Part shown: positions 8,692 to 16,034 of the stretch, one piece after another
Layout: each line of letters opens with the position of its first letter
How positions within the stretch are numbered: the first letter of the stretch is position 1
Source of the DNA: Clostridia bacterium
GTDB taxonomy: Bacteria; Bacillota; Clostridia; Oscillospirales; CAG-272
Reading direction: 5' to 3'
NCBI GenBank assembly: GCA_017451485.1
Contig: JAFTOG010000001.1
Location: 1-45,111 of the forward strand
Length of the DNA stretch: 45,111 bases
Notes under the pieces: model-generated
Seen by the model: the letters and a program-made list of their open reading frames with translations, nothing else
What the model was told of the DNA's origin: nothing
Database searches by the model: none
Program-made: the position numbers and the translations under genes

Positions 8692-10608
8692 ATGCTTAAG
8701 GAATTTTTCAAAAGCAAGAAGAACATTGTAATGTCGTCCGTTCTTGCTGTCCTTCTCATTGCACTTGTTGTATGTAGCATTGTAGTAGATGCCGGTGAAA
8801 CCCGTCCTTGTACTGCAAGAAGCAAGTGGGATACAAAGGTAGGCTGTGACGCATATGCATGTCCTTATTGCCAGAAGGCAACAACAAAAACAGCAGCAGT
8901 GGATTGCTGCGAAGACTGTGACGGAGAAAAAACCGTTATTGTTTGTACAGACCCTGCCTGTGTGGAAAAATACAACAGTGACCACGCAGAGGAAATTGAA
9001 AATGGCGATATGGAAGCAGCTACTTCCGTAGAGGCATTCCAGTGTGAGGAATGCGGTGGCACAGGAGAGTTTGAAAACAGCAGCAGATATTTTGGTACAT
9101 TTATGTCCCTTGCTGCACCTATCATTGCTATTGCTCTTGCACTTATCACAAAGGAGGTTTATTCCTCACTCTTTATCGGTATTGTTATCGGTGCACTTCT
9201 TAATGCAGGTTATAATATTCCAAAGACTCTTGATACTATTATAAACGACGGTCTTATTGCATCCGTATCCGGCACAGCCGGAATATTTATATTCCTTGTT
9301 ATTCTCGGTGCTATGGTAGTCCTTGTTAATAAGGCAGGTGGCTCCAAGGCGTTCGGAAGATGGGCTCAGAAGAACATCAAAACCAAAGTTGGTGCAACAA
9401 TTGCTACATTTGTACTCGGTGTTCTTATCTTTATTGACGACTACTTTAACTGTCTTACAGTCGGCTCCGTAATGCGTCCTGTAACTGACAGCCACGGTAT
9501 CTCCAGAGGTAAGCTCTCCTACATAATCGACGCAACCGCTGCTCCTGTATGTATGATAGCTCCTATTTCATCCTGGGCTGCTGCTGTTTCCTCATATGCC
9601 CCCGAGGGAACAAGCGGACTTAAGATGTTTGTTACAGCAATTCCCTTTAACTTCTATTCAATTCTTACCCTTGTATTTGTCGTAGCAATTGCTGTTATGG
9701 GCTTTGATTACGGCAAGATGGCAGGTGTTGAGTTCAAGGCACAGACAACAGGCGACCTTGGTGCAATTGAGGCTGAGGATGAGCACGACGGTGCTTCTGA
9801 AAACGGAAGAGTTCTTGACCTCGTTCTGCCTATTGTAGTTCTTATTGTAGCATGTGTTATCGCTCTTGTTTACAACGGTGGATTCTTTGATAGCAGCAGT
9901 GAATATTACCTTGACTTTATAGGCTCATTTGGTAATACCGATGCAACAGTCGGCTTGCCTTGGGGATCGCTCATTGCTCTTCTCTTCACAATCGTATATC
10001 TTATGTGTCGTAAGGCTATTACATTTAAGGAGGCTATGGAGTCTATTCCTAAGGGCTTTATTGCAATGGTACCCGCAATCCTTATCCTTACATTTGCAAC
10101 ATCCCTTAAAAATATGACAGGTCTTCTCGGCTCAGATGTATTTGTTGACAATCTTCTTAGTGGAGCTGAAGGACTTAAGGCATTCTTACCTGCTATTATC
10201 TTCATAGTAGCTTGTATAATTTCTTTCTCCACAGGAACATCGTGGGGCACCTTCGGTATTCTTATTCCTATCGTTCTTGCAATATTCCCTGCAGGTACTA
10301 TTCTCGGTACTGTCGGTATGTCGGCATGCCTTGCAGGTGCAGTATGTGGAGACCACTGCTCACCCATCTCAGACACTACAATTATGGCATCTGCAGGTGC
10401 ACAGTGCAACCATGTTGAGCATGTAGAAACTCAGCTTCCTTACGCTATTACAGTAGCCGGTGTATCCTTCGTTTCCTTTATTCTTGCAGGTGTGTTTACA
10501 TTGATTGCCGATTGGGTTGCATACCTTGCAATTCCTGTTGCTATTGCACTTCTTATCGGTACACTTTTCGTTATAAAGTATCTTGCAAAGAAGACAAAAC
10601 AGCTTTAA
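8692..10608 (+). CDS. NhaC-family Na+/H+ antiporter with an N-terminal cysteine-rich external domain
   Basis: The 638-residue polytopic membrane protein belongs to the NhaC/ion transporter group that exchanges Na+ (or an organic substrate) for H+. The core shows ITKEVYSSLFIGIVIGAL, DDYFNCLTVGSVMRPVTD, and GTSWGTFGILIPI with GDHCSPISDTT, all hallmarks of the family. Unusually, residues 34-130, between a first TM (13-33, preceded by Lys) and the transporter core, carry 11 cysteines, including CPYC, CEDC and CEEC motifs, with CEECGGTGE resembling a DnaJ CxxCxGxG unit. Positive-inside charge predicts this domain is external. It follows aspS by 26 bp and ends at a terminator. The substrate is uncertain. 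Confidence 0.85.
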   Translation: MLKEFFKSKKNIVMSSVLAVLLIALVVCSIVVDAGETRPCTARSKWDTKVGCDAYACPYCQKATTKTAAVDCCEDCDGEKTVIVCTDPACVEKYNSDHAEEIENGDMEAATSVEAFQCEECGGTGEFENSSRYFGTFMSLAAPIIAIALALITKEVYSSLFIGIVIGALLNAGYNIPKTLDTIINDGLIASVSGTAGIFIFLVILGAMVVLVNKAGGSKAFGRWAQKNIKTKVGATIATFVLGVLIFIDDYFNCLTVGSVMRPVTDSHGISRGKLSYIIDATAAPVCMIAPISSWAAAVSSYAPEGTSGLKMFVTAIPFNFYSILTLVFVVAIAVMGFDYGKMAGVEFKAQTTGDLGAIEAEDEHDGASENGRVLDLVLPIVVLIVACVIALVYNGGFFDSSSEYYLDFIGSFGNTDATVGLPWGSLIALLFTIVYLMCRKAITFKEAMESIPKGFIAMVPAILILTFATSLKNMTGLLGSDVFVDNLLSGAEGLKAFLPAIIFIVACIISFSTGTSWGTFGILIPIVLAIFPAGTILGTVGMSACLAGAVCGDHCSPISDTTIMASAGAQCNHVEHVETQLPYAITVAGVSFVSFILAGVFTLIADWVAYLAIPVAIALLIGTLFVIKYLAKKTKQL

Positions 10609-10615
10609 TTAAAAT

Positions 10616-10650
10616 AAAGAGTACGATTTTCAGTCGTACTCTTTACTTTT
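10616..10650 (+). terminator. Rho-independent terminator after the NhaC-family gene
   Basis: An 11-bp stem AAAGAGTACGA (10616-10626) / TCGTACTCTTT (10634-10644) has a 7-nt loop and is followed by ACTTTTG. Its 3' arm overlaps the likely nrdR promoter -35. Confidence 0.75.
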
Positions 10651-10670
10651 GTTACATATTATGCTAAAAT
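10642..10670 (+). promoter_or_regulatory. Putative nrdR promoter
   Basis: TTTACT (10642-10647), a 17-bp spacer, then TAAAAT (10665-10670) with TG one base upstream (extended -10). The start codon of nrdR is 31 bases further on. Confidence 0.45.
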
Positions 10671-10701
10671 ATAAAAAACACAGTATAATGAGGTATTTGA
10701 T

Positions 10702-11145
10702 ATGAAATGTCCCCATTGTGGTCACGAGGAAAGTAAGGTTACTGACTCCCGTCCAGTTGACGAAAATTCCAGTATCAAGCGTAGGAGAGAGTGTCTCAAT
10801 TGTCAGGCAAGGTTTACAACCTATGAGATAATTGAAACAATACAGCCTATTGTAATAAAAAAGGATGGCTCAAGAGAATATTTTGATAAGAATAAGCTCT
10901 TGTCCGGTCTTATGAAGGCATGTCAGAAACGACCTGTTGACTCCGGTAAAATAGCAGATAAGATAGAATCAGAGCTGCAAAATTCTCTTAAAACCGAGAT
11001 ATCCTCCGTGGAGCTTGGCGAAATGGTAATGAGTGAGCTTCGTAATAAGGATGCGGTGGCATATGTTCGTTTTGCATCCGTATACAGAGAATTTAAGGAT
11101 GTGGAGACATTTATGGCGGAGCTTCAGCATTTCCTTGAAAAATAA
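10702..11145 (+). CDS. nrdR: Transcriptional repressor NrdR
   Basis: The 147-residue protein is a complete NrdR, which represses ribonucleotide reductase genes in response to dATP/ATP. The N-terminal zinc ribbon is [13 protein letters not shown] (Cys3, Cys6) with the second pair in [12 protein letters not shown] (Cys31, Cys34). An ATP-cone follows from about residue 49 ([16 protein letters not shown], then [14 protein letters not shown]). No nrd genes lie in the window, so its targets are elsewhere. No NrdR box is obvious upstream. The RBS is weak (GAGGTATTTGAT). Confidence 0.95.
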   Translation: MKCPHCGHEESKVTDSRPVDENSSIKRRRECLNCQARFTTYEIIETIQPIVIKKDGSREYFDKNKLLSGLMKACQKRPVDSGKIADKIESELQNSLKTEISSVELGEMVMSELRNKDAVAYVRFASVYREFKDVETFMAELQHFLEK

Positions 11146-11159
11146 TTTGTATATAGATA

Positions 11160-11300
11160 TATATGGGGGAAAGCACGGTGTAAATCCGTCGCAACAGCCA
11201 TTGCCGTAACAGTCGGAATGCCACATATATATTTTCGGTGAAAGACCGAATGGTAAAATCTCCCTTGGGCCAGGTGTTCGAAGGAACGGAAGGGTAGAGC
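11160..11300 (+). ncRNA. Cobalamin riboswitch (aptamer region)
   Basis: The 5' leader of the downstream lipoprotein gene contains ordered cobalamin-riboswitch signatures: GGTGTAAATCC (11178-11188), GCAACAGCCATTGCCGTAAC (11191-11210), AGTCGGAATGCCAC (11211-11224), a TCGGTGAAAGACCGA hairpin and the B12-box-like GGGCCAGGTGTTC (11267-11279). It lies between nrdR and a transcobalamin-like lipoprotein, a sensible regulon member. The expression platform may be the imperfect stem GCGAGAAAATGC (11309-11320) / GCAAAATTCTCGT (about 11361-11373), followed by a T-rich run. A weak TTGAAA-17-TATATA promoter is possible at 11135-11163. Confidence 0.8.
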
Positions 11301-11419
11301 CAAAGAAAGCGAGAAAATGCAATAAAAATGCTACCGTTACTAAAAAACAGCGTATTTTAAGCAAAATTCTCGTACTCTTTGTTTTATCATATATAGATAA
11401 AAGAAAAGAGGAACGAAAA

Positions 11420-11836
11420 ATGAAAAGAATCCTATCACTAACCTTAGCTTTGCTGATGATGCTCAGCATATGCATTTTCGCTGTTTCGTGTGGAGACGGC
11501 GAAGAAGAAAAAATGCTTTACACTGAGGACACAACTCTCGGTACAGGAAGCAAGACAATTACCTTTATAGCCAATCATATTGACGGCACAAAGGTTAAAT
11601 TTACCATAAAGACAGACAAGGAAGTCCTTTCGGAAGCTCTTTTGGAGCATGACCTTATAGAGGGAGAGGACGGAGCCTTTGGATTATATGTCAAAAAGGT
11701 AAACGGCATAACACAGGATTTTGACAAGGATGAGACCTATTGGGCATTATACATAGGTAGTGACTATGCTATGACGGGTGTTGATTCTACTCCTGTAACT
11801 GACGGTGCTACTTATATGTTCAAGGCGTCGAGATAA
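11420..11836 (+). CDS. DUF4430 (transcobalamin C-terminal-like) lipoprotein
   Basis: The 138-residue protein has a lipoprotein signal (basic MKR, hydrophobic 4-22, lipobox ending AVSC with Cys24), so it is predicted to be anchored outside the membrane. The mature part is one DUF4430 domain: GLYVKKVNGI, then TYWALYIGSDYAMTGVDS and GATYMFKA. This fold corresponds to the C-terminal domain of eukaryotic transcobalamin/intrinsic factor. A cobalamin riboswitch precedes it, so a role in capturing corrinoids for an uptake system is inferred. No BtuF-like or ABC transporter genes adjoin. The RBS is GAGGAAC. Confidence 0.82.
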   Translation: MKRILSLTLALLMMLSICIFAVSCGDGEEEKMLYTEDTTLGTGSKTITFIANHIDGTKVKFTIKTDKEVLSEALLEHDLIEGEDGAFGLYVKKVNGITQDFDKDETYWALYIGSDYAMTGVDSTPVTDGATYMFKASR

Positions 11837-11844
11837 TTAAAAGT

Positions 11845-11876
11845 AAAAAACAGACACTCATGTGTCTGTTTTTTTA
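11845..11876. terminator. Bidirectional terminator between the DUF4430 gene and truB
   Basis: CAGACAC (11851-11857) / GTGTCTG (11862-11868) with a TCAT loop is flanked by AAAAAA before and TTTTTTT after, so it works for both convergent genes. Confidence 0.85.
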
Positions 11877-12782
11877 TATTACAAAGAGTTTTATAGCTTT
11901 TATTGCCGTTCCATTGTCATATTGCTTTACTTGTCCTAAGGCAAAAAAACCGTCTTTATCCCACATTGTAACATATTTATCTATCGGGTGGGATGTTTTT
12001 ATTTTACTTTGATAAATTTCACAGCCGCTTTTTGCTAAACGGGAATAAAAATCCGATAAAATAACCTTATCGCAATCCGAAAAAAGCTCTTCTGTTGGAA
12101 TTAGTAATTTGCATCTTTCCTCATATGTCATATTTTCCAGCTGCTCTATTGTATAGCTATCGTCAAGAGTGAAATTTCCACTCTTTGTGCGAAGGAGTGA
12201 GCTCATAGTCCCGCCACAGCCAAGATATGCACCGATATCGGCACACAGTGTACGGATGTAGGTACCCTTTGAGCAGTCAACGGTAAGACGGTATACACCT
12301 GCATTTTCGTCCACTTCCTCGGGGATAATTTTAGAAATATGTATGCTTCTCGCTTCTCTTTTGATTTCAATCCCTTCACGGGCAAGGTCACATAGCTTTT
12401 TGCCATTTACCTTCAATGCACTGTACATAGGAGGAATTTGCTTAATATCTCCTACAAAGCAATGACAAGCGTGGAAAAGCTCTGCTTTTGTGGGGAGAGT
12501 GTCGCATTTTGTTAATGCTTTACCGGTCATATCCTCTGTATCTGTGGTGATTCCAAGCTGTATTTCGGCTACATATCCCTTATCCTCAGCAGTAAGATAC
12601 TCAGCTGCCTTGGCTGCTCTACCTATAAGTACAGGCAAAACTCCCTCTGCCATTGGGTCGAGTGTGCCTGTGTGTCCTACCTTTTTTGTGCCATAGAGCT
12701 TTCTTATTTTGAAGACTATATCGTGGGATGTAACACCCTTATGCTTATTTACTATTATAACCCCGTTTAATTCATTTGCCAT
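11874..12782 (-). CDS. truB: tRNA pseudouridine(55) synthase
   Basis: The 302-residue protein converts U55 to pseudouridine in the T-loop of tRNAs. The N-terminal motif GVTSHDIVFKIRKLYGTKKVGHTGTLDPMA, read here in parts, contains the catalytic Asp in GTLDP (about residue 42). Other conserved blocks are QIPPMYSALKVNGKK and CSKGTYIRTLCADIG. The C-terminal extension is variable. It starts inside the end of nrnA (11-bp overlap) and is the last gene of the rbfA-nrnA-truB transcript. Confidence 0.95.
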   Translation of the reverse strand: MANELNGVIIVNKHKGVTSHDIVFKIRKLYGTKKVGHTGTLDPMAEGVLPVLIGRAAKAAEYLTAEDKGYVAEIQLGITTDTEDMTGKALTKCDTLPTKAELFHACHCFVGDIKQIPPMYSALKVNGKKLCDLAREGIEIKREARSIHISKIIPEEVDENAGVYRLTVDCSKGTYIRTLCADIGAYLGCGGTMSSLLRTKSGNFTLDDSYTIEQLENMTYEERCKLLIPTEELFSDCDKVILSDFYSRLAKSGCEIYQSKIKTSHPIDKYVTMWDKDGFFALGQVKQYDNGTAIKAIKLFVI

Positions 12783-13761
12783 GGTCCGTTACACCCTTTG
12801 AAAATACGGATACTATTTTATTCTCTGCTTCTTCTGCTGTGCTTGCAATTACCGTACAGCCTGCTGCACGTAAATGTCCTCCACCATCAAAAATGGCACA
12901 GAGTTTGGATACATCAATATCCGTATTCGATCTTGAAGAAACAGAAAACCTTGTTTCATCCTTTGTAGATTGTTTGATTGATACGGCAATTAAAACACCT
13001 TGTATCTGTCTGATATGATTAACAATATCGCCTATATCCTCATCGGTGAGGGAATTTTCCTTCTTCATCTTATTTGTAAAGGTAATAACGGATAGCTTTC
13101 CGTCAGCGTAAAGTCGCATATGCTGATATGTAAGCCTCTCTGCCACTACCTCTCCAAATGTCTTGGAGTCAAAAATGAGCCTGTTTATCTCTGCACAGTC
13201 AATTTCCTTGCTTATCAGCTTTGATGCAATAATATGAGTTTCGTTTGTAACATTGGAATACTTAAAGCATCCTGTATCTCCTGAGATACCTGCATATACA
13301 GCTTCAAAAAATCCGAGAGGAAGACTATTGCAAAGATTAAGAGCCTCGCCAATCTTGAATATTATCTGTGCACAGGCTGCACAGTCTTCCATATAATAAT
13401 CGGAAAACCTTGTATTCATGGTGTGATGGTCAATAGTAAAGTCAACCCTGTGGCTGTATTTATCAAGCTCACCCATCTGCGACGGAGATGCGACATCTAC
13501 GCATATAACCCGTTCAAATTCGGAAAAATCACCGGAGTAAAGTATTTCCTTATCCTTTGTGATAAAGGATAACCTTTTGGGTAGCCTCTCACTACATATA
13601 ACTGTAGCCTCGGAGCCAAGCTCTATGAGAATGTAAGAAAGTGCTGTTGCAGAGCCTATACAATCGGGGTCGGGATTTTTGTGGCATACGATTGCAGTCC
13701 TTTTGGGCTCCTTAAGTCTTGCCAAAACCTCTGTAAAGCTTAAATCAGTCATTTTCCTCAT
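12772..13761 (-). CDS. nrnA: DHH/DHHA1 phosphoesterase, NrnA-like (oligoribonuclease/pAp phosphatase)
   Basis: The 329-residue cytoplasmic protein degrades nano-RNAs and/or 3'-phosphoadenosine 5'-phosphate in this family. The metal-binding motifs are visible: HKNPDPDCIGSATAL near residues 26-40 (PDPD where PDGD is more usual), CVDVASPSQMG, and the DHH signature TIDHHTMN. The DHHA1 domain ends with GGGHLRAAGC. It overlaps rbfA by 17 bp and truB by 11 bp, the conserved Firmicutes order rbfA-nrnA-truB. Confidence 0.9.
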   Translation of the reverse strand: MRKMTDLSFTEVLARLKEPKRTAIVCHKNPDPDCIGSATALSYILIELGSEATVICSERLPKRLSFITKDKEILYSGDFSEFERVICVDVASPSQMGELDKYSHRVDFTIDHHTMNTRFSDYYMEDCAACAQIIFKIGEALNLCNSLPLGFFEAVYAGISGDTGCFKYSNVTNETHIIASKLISKEIDCAEINRLIFDSKTFGEVVAERLTYQHMRLYADGKLSVITFTNKMKKENSLTDEDIGDIVNHIRQIQGVLIAVSIKQSTKDETRFSVSSRSNTDIDVSKLCAIFDGGGHLRAAGCTVIASTAEEAENKIVSVFSKGVTDHGK

Positions 13762-14110
13762 CCTCTAAGGGCTTAATATCAAGTCCCTTCAATATTTTTG
13801 AAATATTTGCTCCGTATTCAGCTGAGGAATCGTAAACAAAGGTAAGCATTGGTGTTATTCTTAAATTTATCCTCTTTGCAAGCTCGGAACGGAAAAAGCC
13901 CTGGGCATTTTTAAGTGCCTTGGCAATCTCTGTCTGGTCCCCACCGTACACTGAATAGAAAATCTTTGCGAATTTAAGGTCTGCACTTACATCTGCTGCG
14001 GTAATGGAAACAAGAGCCTCTGCAATACGGGGATCCTTAACATCACGCAGGATTTGTGCCATTTCCTCTTTGACGGCATCATTAATTCTGTTCTGTCTGT
14101 ATTTAGCCAT
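13745..14110 (-). CDS. rbfA: 30S ribosome-binding factor A
   Basis: The 121-residue protein is RbfA, a KH-fold 16S rRNA maturation and cold-shock factor. Visible family motifs are INDAVKEEMAQIL, VKDPRIAE and the KIFYSVYGG strand, then RSELAKRINLRITPMLTFVYD. The C-terminal tail is acidic (EDEEND). It leads the rbfA-nrnA-truB operon; nusA and infB, which often come before it, are not here, since the next gene upstream is divergent rmuC. Confidence 0.95.
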   Translation of the reverse strand: MAKYRQNRINDAVKEEMAQILRDVKDPRIAEALVSITAADVSADLKFAKIFYSVYGGDQTEIAKALKNAQGFFRSELAKRINLRITPMLTFVYDSSAEYGANISKILKGLDIKPLEDEEND

Positions 14111-14151
14111 ATTTAGTCCTTTCTTAGGGTAAACAATATTTATCTATTATA

Positions 14152-14180
14152 AGTATAACACATATACTTCTAAATTTCAA
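14152..14180 (-). promoter_or_regulatory. SigA-type promoter for rbfA-nrnA-truB
   Basis: On the minus strand TTGAAA (14180-14175), a 17-bp spacer, then TATACT (14157-14152), about 42 bases before the rbfA start. Confidence 0.6.
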
Positions 14181-14198
14181 AGAAAAATTTTACTTTAC

Positions 14199-14227
14199 TT
14201 GAAAAAAAGCAAATAAAATGATATACT
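14199..14227 (+). promoter_or_regulatory. SigA-type promoter for rmuC-trx
   Basis: TTGAAA (14199-14204), a 17-bp spacer, TATACT (14222-14227), 30 bases before the rmuC start. The hexamers are the same as those of the divergent rbfA promoter less than 50 bp away. Confidence 0.6.
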
Positions 14228-14256
14228 TTAGTTACATTCTATAATAAGGAGGAAAT

Positions 14257-15615
14257 ATGGATATATTATTGGTTGCTCTTAATATAATCACAATAATCCT
14301 TCTTTCTGCTCTTCTCTTTCTTGTAATAAAGGGAAAAGGAAAGGAAGAAAAGGATTCAACCGAGGAGATAAGAAAGGCAGTTGCATCCTCTGTAAATGAA
14401 ATGGGTTCTATGTTGATTTCAAGCATTTCCGTTTCAAATAAATCGTATTCGGACAGTGTGGAAAAGGAAATAGCCAAGCTCACAGAAAATATGAACAGGC
14501 TTACCGATTCACAAACCAAGAATCATATAGCTACAATAAATACGTTAAATGCTTCATTCAAAGATATTATGCAAATAAATTCGCAAAATAATGAGGCAGT
14601 GGCGAAAAGCATAAAGGAAAAATTAGAGGACTTTTCCAAAACTCTGTCGTCTCTTATTGAGAAGATAAATAATGATGTTAAGGAAAACCTCTCTGCAATC
14701 CGTAAGGAAAATACCGAAAAGCTTGAGAATATTCAAAAAACCGTCGACGAAAAGCTTGAAAAGACCTTGAACACAAGACTTCAACAGTCTTTTGAAAATG
14801 TTATAAAGCAGATAGGTGAGGTAAATAATGCTATCGGTGAGATAAAGGGTCTTGCCAAGGATGTAAGCTCCCTTAACAATGTGCTTTCAAACGCAAAGGT
14901 AAAGGGTATAGTTGGTGAAATTGTACTGGGCAATCTGATCAGAGAGCTTCTTGCAAGAGAGCAATATGAGGAAAATATAGCAACCAGAAGGGGTGCAACG
15001 GAAAGAGTTGAATTCGCTGTTAAAATGCCGGGGGATGAAAATGCGGTTTATCTGCCCATCGACTCGAAATTCCCTCTTGAAAGCTATACAAGACTTAAGG
15101 AAGCTATCGATGAATGCAATAAAGAAAAAATCGATGCAAACAGAAAACTGCTTCGCCAGAATATCAAGAAGTTTGCCAAGGATATTCACGATAAGTATAT
15201 TGCACCACCCTATACAACTGATTTTGCAATCATGTTTCTTCCCATTGAGGGCCTGTATTTAGAAGCTATAGATATGGGACTCTTCGAGGAGCTCCAGAGA
15301 GATTATAAAATAACCGTGACAGGTCCCTCTACTTTGACAGCTTTTCTCAATGCCCTTCAGATGGGCTTTAAGACACTTGCAATTCAGAAACGGTCAGCTG
15401 AGGTGTTTGTACTGCTTTCTGCTGTGAAGACAGAATTTGAAAAATTTGCAGGCATACTCGATAAGGCACATAAAAAGGTTGAGGAGGCAAGCAATGAGCT
15501 TAGCACCCTTGCAGGCACAAGAACAAGAGCAATTCAGCGTAAGCTTAGGGATATTGCGATGCTCCCAGGAGACGAGGCTGAGCAAATACTTAATTTAGAT
15601 ACTAAGGAGGATTAA
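14257..15615 (+). CDS. rmuC: RmuC-family DNA recombination-associated protein
   Basis: The 452-residue protein has an N-terminal TM anchor (about 3-24), a long coiled coil (about 35-210) and the RmuC domain (about 215-400), with GIVGEIVLGNLIRELL, AVKMPGDENAVYLPIDSKFPLE, DYTTDF-like AIMFLPIEGLYLEA and the GPSTLTAFLNALQMGF block. The family limits DNA inversions between inverted repeats and is thought to be a structure-specific nuclease. RBS AAGGAGG (14248-14254). It ends two bases before thioredoxin, so they are co-transcribed. Confidence 0.92.
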   Translation: MDILLVALNIITIILLSALLFLVIKGKGKEEKDSTEEIRKAVASSVNEMGSMLISSISVSNKSYSDSVEKEIAKLTENMNRLTDSQTKNHIATINTLNASFKDIMQINSQNNEAVAKSIKEKLEDFSKTLSSLIEKINNDVKENLSAIRKENTEKLENIQKTVDEKLEKTLNTRLQQSFENVIKQIGEVNNAIGEIKGLAKDVSSLNNVLSNAKVKGIVGEIVLGNLIRELLAREQYEENIATRRGATERVEFAVKMPGDENAVYLPIDSKFPLESYTRLKEAIDECNKEKIDANRKLLRQNIKKFAKDIHDKYIAPPYTTDFAIMFLPIEGLYLEAIDMGLFEELQRDYKITVTGPSTLTAFLNALQMGFKTLAIQKRSAEVFVLLSAVKTEFEKFAGILDKAHKKVEEASNELSTLAGTRTRAIQRKLRDIAMLPGDEAEQILNLDTKED

Positions 15616-15617
15616 CA

Positions 15618-15923
15618 ATGGTAATAGCATTAACAAAGGATAATTTTGAAAACGAGGTTTTGAACTGTGATAAGAAAATACTTATAGACTTTTATGCCGT
15701 GTGGTGTGGCCCCTGTAAGATGGTATCTCCTCTGATAGACCAAATAGCTGAGGAAAATCCCGATATTAAGGTGTGCAAGGTAAATGTCGATGAGGAGGAG
15801 GAGCTCGCTTCCAAATTCGGTGTAATGAGTATTCCCTCGATTTTCGTAGTGAAAAACAAAGAAATAATTGCAGAGAAGGTTGGCTTTGCACCTAAGACCG
15901 AGTTGGAAGCAATGATCAAGTAA
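15618..15923 (+). CDS. trxA: Thioredoxin
   Basis: The 101-residue cytoplasmic protein is a single thioredoxin fold with the active site WCGPCK at about residues 29-34 and the cis-Pro segment MSIPSIFVVKN. The strand before the active site reads DFYAVWCGPC instead of DFWA. Reduction of partner disulfides by thioredoxin reductase is presumed; no reductase gene is nearby. RBS AAGGAGG overlaps the end of rmuC. Confidence 0.94.
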   Translation: MVIALTKDNFENEVLNCDKKILIDFYAVWCGPCKMVSPLIDQIAEENPDIKVCKVNVDEEEELASKFGVMSIPSIFVVKNKEIIAEKVGFAPKTELEAMIK

Positions 15924-15944
15924 GACAAAATGCTTTGTGAAACA

Positions 15945-15976
15945 TAAAAAAAGACCTCAATCGAGGTCTTTTTTTT
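15945..15976. terminator. Bidirectional terminator between trx and the MutS-like operon
   Basis: AAGACCTC (15951-15958) / GAGGTCTT (15963-15970) with an AATC loop is flanked by A6 and T8 tracts. It serves convergent transcripts. Confidence 0.88.
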
Positions 15977-16034
15977 ATTGATTATACGGCTTTCTGAATA
16001 TATCTACATATGAACATATATAAATATAGTGAAC

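Noticed and set aside
8311..8985. Minus-strand ORF of 224 codons opposite aspS and the antiporter gene
   Set aside because: Fully antisense to two well-supported genes, with a shadow composition (Cys and Ser rich) and no known motif.
12772..14110. Overlapping rbfA, nrnA and truB frames as sequencing frameshifts
   Set aside because: Overlaps of 11-17 bp are usual in this operon and each protein has complete N- and C-terminal motifs.
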